A DNA stretch of 64,000 bases from Sthenelais limicola (Eukaryota; Annelida; Polychaeta; Phyllodocida; Sigalionidae), in the NCBI GenBank assembly GCA_942159475.1, contig OW804099.1:3242382-3306381 (forward strand). The letters are read 5' to 3'. A program made the translations under genes and the position numbers. Positions 32,301-47,300 of the stretch are shown in pieces. The first letter of the stretch is position 1; each line of letters starts with the position of its first letter. The notes below the pieces were generated by a model. It worked only from the letters and a program-made list of their open reading frames with translations. It had not been told where the DNA came from and made no database searches.

Positions 32301-35300
32301 ACATGTTCCCCAGCATGTTCCTACATTAGGCCCACTCCACCATGACATGTTCCCCAGCATGTTCCTACATTAGGCCCACTCCACCCAGACATGTTCCTAC
32401 ATTAGGCCCACTCCACCATGACATGTTCCCCAGCATGTTCCTACATTAGGCCCACTCCACCCAGACATGTTCCCCAGCATGTTCCTACATTAGGCCCGCT
32501 CCACCATGACATGTTCCCCAGCATGTTCCTACATTAGGCCCACTCCACCATGACATGTTCCCCAGCATGTTCCTACATTAGGCCCACTCCACCCAGACAT
32601 GTTCCTACATTAGGCCCACTCCACCATGACATGTTCCCCAGCATGTTCCTACATTAGGCCCACTCCACCCAGACATGTTCCCCAGCATGTTCCTACATTA
32701 GGCCCGCTCCACCATGACATGTTCCCCAGCATGTTCCTACATTAGGCCCACTCCACCATGACATGTTCCCCAGCATGTTCCTACATTAGGCCCACTCCAC
32801 CCAGACATGTTCCTACATTAGGCCCACTCCACCATGACATGTTCCCCAGCATGTTCCTACATTAGGCCCGCTCCACCATGACATGTTCCCCAGCATGTTC
32901 CTACATTAGGCCCACTCCACCATGACATGTTCCCCAGCATGTTCCTACATTAGGCTCACTCCACCATGACATGTTCCCCAGCATGTTCCTACATTAGGCC
33001 CGCTCCACCATGACATGTTCCCCAGCATGTTCCTACATTAGGCTCCACCATGACATGTTCCCCAGCATGTTCCTACATTAGGCTCCACCATGACATGTTC
33101 CCCAGCATGTTCCTACATTAGGCCCACTCCACCATGACATGTTCCCCAGCATGTTCCTACATTAGGCTCCACCATGACATGTTCCCCAGCATGTTCCTAC
33201 ATTAGGCCCACTCCACCATGACATGTTCCCCAGCATGTTCCTACATTAGGCCTGCTCCACCATGACATGTTCCCCAGCATGTTCCTACATTAGGCCCGCT
33301 CCACCATGACATGTTCCCCAGCATGTTCCTACATTAGGCCCACTCCACCCAGACATGTTCCTACATTAGGCCCGCTCCACCATGACATGTTCCCCAGCAT
33401 GTTCCTACATTAGGCCTGCTCCACCATGACATGTTCCCCAGCATGTTCCTACATTAGGCCCGCTCCACCATGACATGTTCCCCAGCATGTTCCTACATTA
33501 GGCCCGCTCCACCATGACATGTTCCCCAGCATGTTCCTACATTAGGCCCACTCCACCATGACATGTTCCCCAGCATGTTCCTACATTAGGCCCGCTCCAC
33601 CATGACATGTTCCTACATTAGGTCCACTCCACCATGACATGTTCCCCAGCATGTTCCTACATTAGGCCCACTCCACCATGACATGTTCCCCAGCATGTTC
33701 CTACATTAGGCTCCACCATGACATGTTCCCCAGCATGTTCCTACATTAGGCCCGCTCCACCATGACATGTTCCCCAGCATGTTCCTACATTAGGCCCACT
33801 CCACCATGACATGTTCCCCAGCATGTTCCTACATTAGGCCCACTCCACCATGACATGTTCCCCAGCATGTTCCTACATTAGGCTCCACCATGACATGTTC
33901 CCCAGCATGTTCCTACATTAGGCCCACTCCACCATGACATGTTCCCCAGCATGTTCCTACATTAGGCCCGCTCCACCATGACATGTTCCCCAGCATGTTC
34001 CTACATTAGGCCCACTCCACCATGACATGTTCCCCAGCATGTTCCTACATTAGGCCCGCTCCACCATGACATGTTCCTACATTAGGTCCACTCCACCATG
34101 ACATGTTCCCCAGCATGTTCCTACATTAGGCCCACTCCACCATGACATGTTCCCCAGCATGTTCCTACATTAGGCTCCACCATGACATGTTCCCCAGCAT
34201 GTTCCTACATTAGGCCCGCTCCACCATGACATGTTCCCCAGCATGTTCCTACATTAGGCCCACTCCACCATGACATGTTCCCCAGCATGTTCCTACATTA
34301 GGCCCACTCCACCATGACATGTTCCCCAGCATGTTCCTACATTAGGCCCACTCCACCATGTTCCCCAGCATGTTCCTACATTAGGCCCACTCCACCATGA
34401 CATGTTCCCCAGCATGTTCCTACATTAGGCTCCACCATGACATGTTCCCCAGCATGTTCCTACATTAGGCTCCACCATGACATGTTCCCCAGCATGGTCC
34501 TACATTAGGCCCGCTCCACCATGACATGTTCCCCAGCATGTTCCTACATTAGGCCCACTCCACCATGACATGTTCCTACATTAGGCCCGCTCCACCATGA
34601 CATGTTCCCCAGCATGTTCCTACATTAGGCCCACTCCACCATGTTCCCCAGCATGTTCCTACATTAGGCCCACTCCACCATGACATGTTCCCCAGCATGT
34701 TCCTACATTAGGCCCACTCCACCATGACATGTTCCCCAGCATGTTCCTACATTAGGCCCGCTCCACCATGACATGTTCCCCAGCATGTTCCTACATTAGG
34801 CTCCACCATGACATGTTCCCCAGCATGTTCCTACATTAGGCCTGCTCCACCATGACATGTTCCCCAGCATGTTCCTACATTAGGCCCACTCCACCATGTT
34901 CCCCAGCATGTTCCTACATTAGGCCCGCTCCACCATGACATGTTCCCCAGCATGTTCCTACATTAGGCTCCACCATGACATGTTCCCCAGCATGTTCCTA
35001 CATTAGGCTCCACCATGACATGTTCCCCAGCATGTTCCTACATTAGGCCTGCTCCACCATGACATGTTCCCCAGCATGTTCCTACATTAGGCCCACTCCA
35101 CCATGACATGTTCCCCAGCATGTTCCTACATTAGGCCCACTCCACCATGACATGTTCCCCAGCATGTTCCTACATTAGGCCTGCTCCACCATGACATGTT
35201 CCCCAGCATGTTCCTACATTAGGTCCACTCCACCATGACATGTTCCCCAGCATGTTCCTACATTAGGCCCACTCCACCATGACATGTTCCCCAGCATGTT

Positions 35301-38300
35301 CCTACATTAGGCCCACTCCACCATGTTCCCCAGCATGTTCCTACATTAGGCTCCACCATGACATGTTCCCCAGCATGTTCCTACATTAGGCTCACTCCAC
35401 CATGACATGTTCCCCAGCATGTTCCTACATTAGGCCCACTCCACCATGACATGTTCCCCAGCATGTTCCTACATTAGGCCCACTCCACCATGACATGTTC
35501 CCCAGCATGTTCCTACATTAGGCTCCACCATGACATGTTCCTACATTAGGCCCACTCCACCATGACATGTTCCCCAGCATGTTCCTACATTAGGCTCCAC
35601 CATGACATGTTCCCCAGCATGTTCCTACATTAGGCTCCACCATGACATGTTCCCCAGCATGTTCCTACATTAGGCCCACTCCACCATGACATGTTCCCCA
35701 GCATGTTCCTACATTAGGCCTGCTCCACCATGACATGTTCCCCAGCATGTTCCTACATTAGGCCTGCTCCACCATGACATGTTCCCCAGCATGTTCCTAC
35801 ATTAGGCCCACTCCACCATGACATGTTCCCCAGCATGTTCCTACATTAGGCCCGCTCCACCATGACATGTTCCCCAGCATGTTCCTACATTAGGCCTGCT
35901 CCACCATGACATGTTCCCCAGCATGTTCCTACATTAGGCCCACTCCACCATGACATGTTCCCCAGCATGTTCCTACATTAGGCTCCACCATGACATGTTC
36001 CCCAGCATGGTCCTACATTAGGCTCCACCATGACATGTTCCCCAGCATGTTCCTACATTAGGCCCACTCCACCATGACATGTTCCTACATTAGGCCCACT
36101 CCACCATGTTCCCCAGCATGTTCCTACATTAGGCCTGCTCCACCATGACATGTTCCCCAGCATGGTCCTACATTAGGCCCACTCCACCATGACATGTTCC
36201 TACATTAGGCCTGCTCCACCATGACATGTTCCCCAGCATGTTCCTACATTAGGCCCGCTCCACCATGACATGTTCCCCAGCATGTTCCTACATTAGGCCC
36301 ACTCCACCATGACATGTTCCCCAGCATGTTCCTACATTAGGCCTGCTCCACCATGACATGTTCCCCAGCATGTTCCTACATTAGGCTCCACCATGACATG
36401 TTCCCCAGCATGTTCCTACATTAGGCCCACTCCACCATGACATGTTCCCCAGCATGTTCCTACATTAGGCCCACTCCACCATGACATGTTCCCCAGCATG
36501 TTCCTACATTAGGCTCCACCATGACATGTTCCCCAGCATGTTCCTACATTAGGTCCACTCCACCATGACATGTTCCCCAGCATGTTCCTACATTAGGCCC
36601 GCTCCACCATGACATGTTCCCCAGCATGTTCCTACATTAGGCTCCACCATGACATGTTCCCCAGCATGTTCCTACATTAGGCCTGCTCCACCATGACATG
36701 TTCCCCAGCATGTTCCTACATTAGGCCCACTCCACCATGACATGTTCCTACATTAGGCCCACTCCACCATGACATGTTCCCCAGCATGTTCCTACATTAG
36801 GCCCACTCCACCATGACATGTTCCTACATTAGGCCTGCTCCACCATGACATGTTCCCCAGCATGTTCCTACATTAGGCCCACTCCACCATGACATGTTCC
36901 CCAGCATGTTCCTACATTAGGCCCACTCCACCATGACATGTTCCCCAGCATGTTCCTACATTAGGCCCACTCCACCATGACATGTTCCCCAGCATGTTCC
37001 TACATTAGGTCCACTCCACCATGACATGTTCCCCAGCATGTTCCTACATTAGGCCTGCTCCACCATGACATGTTCCCCAGCATGTTCCTACATTAGGCCC
37101 ACTCCACCATGACATGTTCCCCAGCATGTTCCTACATTAGGTCCACTCCACCATGACATGTTCCCCAGCATGTTCCTACATTAGGTCCGCTCCACCATGA
37201 CATGTTCCCCAGCATGTTCCTACATTAGGCCCACTCCACCATGACATGTTCCCCAGCATGTTCCTACATTAGGCTCACTCCACCATGACATGTTCCCCAG
37301 CATGTTCCTACATTAGGTCCGCTCCACCATGACATGTTCCCCAGCATGTTCCTACATTAGGCCCACTCCACCATGACATGTTCCCCAGCATGTTCCTACA
37401 TTAGGCCCACTCCACCCAGACATGTTCCTACATTAGGCCCACTCCACCATGACATGTTCCCCAGCATGTTCCTACATTAGGCCCACTCCACCATGACATG
37501 TTCCCCAGCATGTTCCTACATTAGGCCCACTCCACCATGACATGTTCCCCACCATGTTCCTACATTAGGTCCACTCCACCATGACATGTTCCCCAGCATG
37601 TTCCTACATTAGGCTCACTCCACCATGACATGTTCCCCAGCATGTTCCTACATTAGGCTCACTCCACCATGACATGTTCCCCAGCATGTTCCTACATTAG
37701 GCCCACTCCACCATGACATGTTCCCCAGCATGTTCCTACATTAGGCCCACTCCACCATGACATGTTCCCCAGCATGTTCCTACATTAGGCCCACTCCACC
37801 ATGACATGTTCCCCAGCATGTTCCTACATTAGGCCCACTCCACCATGACATGTTCCCCAGCATGTTCCTACATTAGGCCCGCTCCACCATGACATGTTCC
37901 CCAGCATGTTCCTACATTAGGCTCACTCCACCATGACATGTTCCCCAGCATGTTCCTACATTAGGCCTGCTCCACCATGACATGTTCCCCAGCATGTTCC
38001 TACATTAGGTCCACTCCACCATGACATGTTCCCCAGCATGTTCCTACATTAGGCCCACTCCACCATGACATGTTCCCCAGCATGTTCCTACATTAGGCCT
38101 GCTCCACCATGACATGTTCCTACATTAGGCCCACTCCACCATGACATGTTCCCCAGCATGTTCCTACATTAGGCCTGCTCCACCATGACATGTTCCTACA
38201 TTAGGCCCGCTCCACCATGACATGTTCCCCAGCATGTTCCTACATTAGGCCCACTCCACCATGACATGTTCCCCAGCATGTTCCTACATTAGGCCCGCTC

Positions 38301-41300
38301 CACCATGACATGTTCCCCAGCATGTTCCTACATTAGGCCCACTCCACCATGACATGTTCCCCAGCATGTTCCTACATTAGGCCCGCTCCACCATGACATG
38401 TTCCCCAGCATGTTCCTACATTAGGCCTGCTCCACCATGACATGTTCCCCAGCATGTTCCTACATTAGGCCCACTCCACCATGACATGTTCCCCAGCATG
38501 TTCCTACATTAGGCCCGCTCCACCATGACATGTTCCTACATTAGGCCCACTCCACCATGACATGTTCCCCAGCATGTTCCTACATTAGGCCCACTCCACC
38601 ATGACATGTTCCCCAGCATGGTCCTACATTAGGCCTGCTCCACCATGACATGTTCCCCAGCATGTTCCTACATTAGGCTCACTCCACCATGACATGTTCC
38701 CCAGCATGTTCCTACATTAGGCCTGCTCCACCATGACATGTTCCCCAGCATGTTCCTACATTAGGCCCACTCCACCATGACATGTTCCCCAGCATGTTCC
38801 TACATTAGGCCCACTCCACCATGACATGTTCCCCAGCATGTTCCTACATTAGGCTCACTCCACCATGACATGTTCCCCAGCATGTTCCTACATTAGGCCC
38901 ACTCCACCATGACATGTTCCCCAGCATGTTCCTACATTAGGCCTGCTCCACCATGACATGTTCCCCAGCATGTTCCTACATTAGGCCCACTCCACCATGT
39001 TCCCCAGCATGTTCCTACATTAGGCCCGCTCCACCATGACATGTTCCCCAGCATGTTCCTACATTAGGCTCCACCATGACATGTTCCTACATTAGGCCCA
39101 CTCCACCATGACATGTTCCCCAGCATGTTCCTACATTAGGCCCACTCCACCATGACATGTTCCCCAGCATGTTCCTACATTAGGCTCCACCATGACATGT
39201 TCCCCAGCATGTTCCTACATTAGGCCCACTCCACCATGACATGTTCCCCAGCATGTTCCTACATTAGGCCCACTCCACCATGACATGTTCCTACATTAGG
39301 CCCACTCCACCATGACATGTTCCTACATTAGGCCCACTCCACCATGACATGTTCCCCAGCATGTTCCTACATTAGGCCCACTCCACCATGACATGTTCCC
39401 CAGCATGTTCCTACATTAGGCCCACTCCACCATGACATGTTCCCCAGCATGTTCCTACATTAGGCCCACTCCACCATGACATGTTCCCCAGCATGTTCCT
39501 ACATTAGGTCCACTCCACCATGACATGTTCCCCAGCATGTTCCTACATTAGGCCCACTCCACCATGTTCCCCAGCATGTTCCTACATTAGGCCCACTCCA
39601 CCATGACATGTTCCCCAGACATGTTCCTACATTAGGCCTGCTCCACCATGACATGTTCCCCAGCATGTTCCTACATTAGGTCCACTCCACCATGACATGT
39701 TCCCCAGCATGTTCCTACATTAGGCCCGCTCCACCATGACATGTTCCCCAGCATGTTCCTACATTAGGCTCCACCATGACATGTTCCTACATTAGGTCCA
39801 CTCCACCATGACATGTTCCCCAGCATGTTCCTACATTAGGCCCACTCCACCATGTTCCCCAGCATGTTCCTACATTAGGTCCACTCCACCATGACATGTT
39901 CCCCAGCATGTTCCTACATTAGGCCCGCTCCACCATGACATGTTCCCCAGCATGTTCCTACATTAGGCTCCACCATGACATGTTCCTACATTAGGCCCAC
40001 TCCACCATGACATGTTCCTACATTAGGCCTGCTCCACCATGACATGTTCCCCAGCATGTTCCTACATTAGGCTCCACCATGACATGTTCCCCAGCATGTT
40101 CCTACATTAGGCCCGCTCCACCATGACATGTTCCCCAGCATGTTCCTACATTAGGCTCCACCATGACATGTTCCTACATTAGGCCCACTCCACCATGACA
40201 TGTTCCCCAGCATGTTCCTACATTAGGCCCACTCCACCATGACATGTTCCCCAGCATGTTCCTACATTAGGCCCACTCCACCATGACATGTTCCCCAGCA
40301 TGTTCCTACATTAGGCCCACTCCACCATGACATGTTCCTACATTAGGCTCACTCCACCATGACATGTTCCCCAGCATGTTCCTACATTAGGCCCACTCCA
40401 CCATGACATGTTCCCCAGCATGTTCCTACATTAGGCTCCACCATGACATGTTCCCCAGCATGTTCCTTCATTAGGCCCACTCCACCATGACATGTTCCCC
40501 AGCATGTTCCTACATTAGGCCCACTCCACCATGTTCCCCAGCATGTTCCTACATTAGGCCCACTCCACCATGTTCCCCAGCATGTTCCTACATTAGGCCC
40601 ACTCCACCATGACATGTTCCCCAGCATGTTCCTACATTAGGCCCACTCCACCATGACATGTTCCCCAGCATGTTCCTACATTAGGCCCGCTCCACCATGA
40701 CATGTTCCCCAGCATGTTCCTACATTAGGCCCACTCCACCATGACATGTTCCCCAGCATGTTCCTACATTAGGCCCACTCCACCATGACATGTTCCCCAG
40801 CATGTTCCTACATTAGGCCCACTCCACCATGACATGTTCCTACATTAGGCCCACTCCACCATGACATGTTCCTACATTAGGCCCGCTCCACCATGACATG
40901 TTCCCCAGCATGTTCCTACATTAGGCCTGCTCCACCATGTTCCCCAGCATGTTCCTACATTAGGCCCACTCCACCATGACATGTTCCCCAGCATGTTCCT
41001 ACATTAGGCCCACTCCACCATGACATGTTCCCCAGCATGTTCCTACATTAGGCCCACTCCACCATGACATGTTCCCCAGCATGTTCCTACATTAGGCCTG
41101 CTCCACCATGACATGTTCCCCAGCATGTTCCTACATTAGGCTCACTCCACCATGACATGTTCCCCAGCATGTTCCTACATTAGGTCCACTCCACCATGAC
41201 ATGTTCCCCAGCATGTTCCTACATTAGGCCCACTCCACCATGACATGTTCCCCAGCATGTTCCTACATTAGGCCCACTCCACCATGACATGTTCCTACAT

Positions 41301-44300
41301 TAGGCCCGCTCCACCATGACATGTTCCCCAGCATGTTCCTACATTAGGCCCACTCCACCATGACATGTTCCCCAGCATGTTCCTACATTAGGCTCACTCC
41401 ACCATGACATGTTCCCCAGCATGTTCCTACATTAGGCCTGCTCCACCATGACATGTTCCTACATTAGGCCCACTCCACCATGACATGTTCCCCAGCATGT
41501 TCCTACATTAGGCCCGCTCCACCATGACATGTTCCCCAGCATGTTCCTACATTAGGCCTGCTCCACCATGACATGTTCCTACATTAGGCCCACTCCACCA
41601 TGACATGTTCCCCAGCATGTTCCTACATTAGGCCCACTCCACCATGACATGTTCCCCAGCATGTTCCTACATTAGGCTCACTCCACCATGACATGTTCCC
41701 CAGCATGTTCCTACATTAGGCCCACTCCACCATGACATGTTCCCCAGCATGTTCCTACATTAGGCCCACTCCACCATGACATGTTCCCCAGCATGTTCCT
41801 ACATTAGGCCCGCTCCACCATGACATGTTCCCCAGCATGTTCCTACATTAGGCCTGCTCCACCATGACATGTTCCCCAGCATGTTCCTACATTAGGCCCA
41901 CTCCACCATGACATGTTCCCCAGCATGTTCCTACATTAGGCCCACTCCACCATGACATGTTCCCCAGCATGTTCCTACATTAGGCCCACTCCACCATGAC
42001 ATGTTCCCCAGCATGTTCCTACATTAGGCCCACTCCACCATGACATGTTCCCCAGCATGTTCCTACATTAGGCTCCACCATGACATGTTCCCCAGCATGT
42101 TCCTACATTAGGCCCACTCCACCATGACATGTTCCCCAGCATGTTCCTACATTAGGCCTGCTCCACCATGACATGTTCCCCAGCATGTTCCTACATTAGG
42201 CTCACTCCACCATGACATGTTCCCCAGCATGTTCCTACATTAGGCCCACTCCACCATGACATGTTCCCCAGCATGTTCCTACATTAGGCCCACTCCACCA
42301 TGTTCCCCAGCATGTTCCTACATTAGGCTCACTCCACCATGACATGTTCCCCAGCATGTTCCTACATTAGGCTCCACCATGACATGTTCCCCAGCATGTT
42401 CCTACATTAGGCCTGCTCCACCATGACATGTTCCCCAGCATGTTCCTACATTAGGCTCCACCATGACATGTTCCCCAGCATGTTCCTACATTAGGCCCAC
42501 TCCACCATGACATGTTCCCCAGCATGTTCCTACATTAGGCCCACTCCACCATGACATGTTCCCCAGCATGTTCCTACATTAGGCTCCACCATGACATGTT
42601 CCCCAGCATGTTCCTACATTAGGCCTGCTCCACCATGACATGTTCCCCAGCATGTTCCTACATTAGGCTCCACCATGACATGTTCCCCAGCATGTTCCTA
42701 CATTAGGCCCACTCCACCATGACATGTTCCCCAGCATGTTCCTACATTAGGCCCACTCCACCATGACATGTTCCCCAGCATGTTCCTACATTAGGCTCCA
42801 CCATGACATGTTCCCCAGCATGTTCCTACATTAGGTCCACTCCACCATGACATGTTCCCCAGCATGTTCCTACATTAGGCCCACTCCACCATGACATGTT
42901 CCCCAGCATGTTCCTACATTAGGCCCACTCCACCATGACATGTTCCTACATTAGGCCCACTCCACCATGACATGTTCCCCAGCATGTTCCTACATTAGGC
43001 CCACTCCACCATGACATGTTCCCCAGCATGTTCCTACATTAGGCCCACTCCACCATGACATGTTCCCCAGCATGTTCCTACATTAGGCCCGCTCCACCAT
43101 GACATGTTCCCCAGCATGTTCCTACATTAGGCCCACTCCACCATGACATGTTCCCCAGCATGTTCCTACATTAGGCCTGCTCCACCATGACATGTTCCCC
43201 AGCATGTTCCTACATTAGGCCCACTCCACCATGACATGTTCCCCAGCATGGTCCTACATTAGGCCCGCTCCACCATGACATGTTCCTACATTAGGCCCAC
43301 TCCACCATGACATGTTCCCCAGCATGGTCCTACATTAGGCCCGCTCCACCATGACATGTTCCTACATTAGGCCCACTCCACCATGACATGTTCCCCAGCA
43401 TGTTCCTACATTAGGCCCACTCCACCATGACATGTTCCCCAGCATGTTCCTACATTAGGCCCACTCCACCATGACATGTTCCCCAGCATGTTCCTACATT
43501 AGGCCCACTCCACCATGACATGTTCCCCAGCATGTTCCTACATTAGGCCCACTCCACCATGACATGTTCCCCAGCATGTTCCTACATTAGGCTCCACCAT
43601 GACATGTTCCCCAGCATGTTCCTACATTAGGCCCGCTCCACCATGACATGTTCCTACATTAGGCCCACTCCACCATGACATGTTCCCCAGCATGTTCCTA
43701 CATTAGGCCCACTCCACCATGACATGTTCCCCAGCATGTTCCTACATTAGGCCCACTCCACCATGACATGTTCCCCAGCATGTTCCTACATTAGGCTCCA
43801 CCATGACATGTTCCCCAGCATGTTCCTACATTAGGCCCGCTCCACCATGACATGTTCCTACATTAGGCCCACTCCACCATGACATGTTCCCCAGCATGTT
43901 CCTACATTAGGCCCACTCCACCATGTTCCCCAGCATGTTCCTACATTAGGCCCGCTCCACCATGACATGTTCCCCAGCATGTTCCTACATTAGGCCCACT
44001 CCACCATGTTCCCCAGCATGTTCCTACATTAGGTCCACTCCACCATGACATGTTCCCCAGCATGTTCCTACATTAGGTCCACTCCACCATGACATGTTCC
44101 CCAGCATGTTCCTACATATGGTCCACTCCACCATGACATGTTCCCCAGCATGTTCCTACATTAGGCTCCACCATGACATGTTCCCCAGCATGTTCCTACA
44201 TTAGGCCCACTCCACCATGACATGTTCCCCAGCATGTTCCTACATTAGGCCCACTCCACCATGACATGTTCCCCAGCATGTTCCTACATTAGGCCCGCTC

Positions 44301-47300
44301 CACCATGACATGTTCCCCAGCATGTTCCTACATTAGGCCCACTCCACCATGACATGTTCCCCAGCATGTTCCTACATTAGGCCCACTCCACCATGACATG
44401 TTCCCCAGCATGTTCCTACATTAGGCCCGCTCCACCATGACATGTTCCCCAGCATGTTCCTACATTAGGCCCGCTCCACCATGACATGTTCCCCAGCATG
44501 TTCCTACATTAGGCCCGCTCCACCATGACATGTTCCCCAGCATGTTCCTACATTAGGCCCACTCCACCATGACATGTTCCCCAGCATGTTCCTACATTAG
44601 GCCCGCTCCACCATGACATGTTCCCCAGCATGTTCCTACATTAGGCCCGCTCCACCATGACATGTTCCCCAGCATGTTCCTACATTAGGCTCCACCATGA
44701 CATGTTCCCCAGCATGTTCCTACATTAGGCCCACTCCACCATGACATGTTCCCCAGCATGTTCCTACATTAGGCTCCACCATGACATGTTCCCCAGCATG
44801 TTCCTACATTAGGCCCGCTCCACCATGACATGTTCCTACATTAGGCCCACTCCACCATGACATGTTCCCCAGCATGTTCCTACATTAGGCCCACTCCACC
44901 ATGTTCCCCAGCATGTTCCTACATTAGGCCCGCTCCACCATGACATGTTCCCCAGCATGTTCCTACATTAGGCCTGCTCCACCATGACATGTTCCCCAGC
45001 ATGTTCCTACATTAGGCCCACTCCACCATGACATGTTCCCCAGCATGTTCCTACATTAGGCCTGCTCCACCATGACATGTTCCCCAGCATGTTCCTACAT
45101 TAGGCCCACTCCACCATGACATGTTCCCCAGCATGTTCCTACATTAGGCCTGCTCCACCATGACATGTTCCCCAGCATGTTCCTACATTAGGCCCACTCC
45201 ACCATGACATGTTCCCCAGCATGTTCCTACATTAGGCCTGCTCCACCATGACATGTTCCCCAGCATGTTCCTACATTAGGCTCCACCATGACATGTTCCC
45301 CAGCATGTTCCTACATTAGGCCCACTCCACCATGACATGTTCCCCAGCATGTTCCTACATTAGGCCCACTCCACCATGACATGTTCCCCAGCATGTTCCT
45401 ACATTAGGCCCACTCCACCATGACATGTTCCTACATTAGGCCCACTCCACCATGACATGTTCCCCACCATGTTCCTACATTAGGCCTGCTCCACCATGAC
45501 ATGTTCCCCAGCATGTTCCTACATTAGGCTCCACCATGACATGTTCCCCAGCATGTTCCTACATTAGGCCCACTCCACCATGACATGTTCCCCAGCATGT
45601 TCCTACATTAGGCCCCCTCCACCATGTTCCCCAGCATGTTCCTACATTAGGCCCACTCCACCATGACATGTTCCCCAGCATGTTCCTACATTAGGCTCCA
45701 CCATGACATGTTCCCCAGCATGTTCCTACATTAGGCCCACTCCACCATGACATGTTCCCCAGCATGTTCCTACATTAGGCCCGCTCCACCATGACATGTT
45801 CCCCAGCATGTTCCTACATTAGGCTCACTCCACCATGACATGTTCCCCAGCATGTTCCTACATTAGGCCCACTCCACCATGACATGTTCCTACATTAGGC
45901 CCACTCCACCATGACATGTTCCCCAGCATGTTCCTACATTAGGCCCGCTCCACCATGACATGTTCCCCAGCATGTTCCTACATTAGGCCCGCTCCACCAT
46001 GACATGTTCCCCAGCATGTTCCTACATTAGGTCCGCTCCACCATGACATGTTCCCCAGCATGTTCCTACATTAGGCCCGCTCCACCATGACATGTTCCCC
46101 AGCATGTTCCTACATTAGGCCCGCTCCACCATGACATGTTCCCCAGCATGTTCCTACATTAGGCCCCCTCCACCATGACATGTTCCCCAGCATGTTCCTA
46201 CATTAGGCCTGCTCCACCATGACATGTTCCCCAGCATGTTCCTACATTAGGCCCACTCCACCATGACATGTTCCCCAGCATGTTCCTACATTAGGCCTGC
46301 TCCACCATGACATGTTCCCCAGCATGTTCCTACATTAGGCCCACTCCACCATGACATGTTCCCCAGCATGTTCCTACATTAGGCCCACTCCACCATGACA
46401 TGTTCCCCAGCATGTTCCTACATTAGGCCCACTCCACCATGACATGTTCCCCAGCATGTTCCTACATTAGGCTCCACCATGACATGTTCCCCAGCATGTT
46501 CCTACATTAGGCCTGCTCCACCATGACATGTTCCCCAGCATGTTCCTACATTAGGCCCGCTCCACCATGACATGTTCCCCAGCATGTTCCTACATTAGGC
46601 TCCACCATGACATGTTCCCCAGCATGTTCCTACATTAGGCCTGCTCCACCATGACATGTTCCCCAGCATGTTCCTACATTAGGCTCCACCATGACATGTT
46701 CCTACATTAGGCCCACTCCACCATGACATGTTCCCCAGCATGTTCCTACATTAGGCTCCACCATGACATGTTCCCCAGCATGTTCCTACATTAGGCTCAC
46801 TCCACCATGACATGTTCCCCAGCATGTTCCTACATTAGGCCCGCTCCACCATGACATGTTCCCCAGCATGTTCCTACATTAGGCTCCACCATGACATGTT
46901 CCCCAGCATGTTCCTACATTAGGCCCACTCCACCATGACATGTTCCTACATTAGGCTCCACCATGACATGTTCCCCAGCATGTTCCTACATTAGGCCCGC
47001 TCCACCATGACATGTTCCCCAGCATGTTCCTACATTAGGCCTGCTCCACCATGACATGTTCCTACATTAGGCCCACTCCACCATGACATGTTCCCCAGCA
47101 TGTTCCTACATTAGGCCCGCTCCACCATGACATGTTCCCCAGCATGTTCCTACATTAGGCCCGCTCCACCATGACATGTTCCCCAGCATGTTCCTACATT
47201 AGGCCTGCTCCACCATGACATGTTCCCCAGCATGTTCCTACATTAGGTCCACTCCACCATGACATGTTCCCCAGCATGTTCCTACATTAGGCCCGCTCCA

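Noticed and set aside
32200..32830. Common origin of the 44-bp and 47-bp satellites
   Set aside because: A minority 44-bp variant shares CCACTCCACCCAGA with the 47-bp unit, but the majority form does not and the rest of the monomers cannot be aligned. A two-base change in the 44-bp unit explains it.
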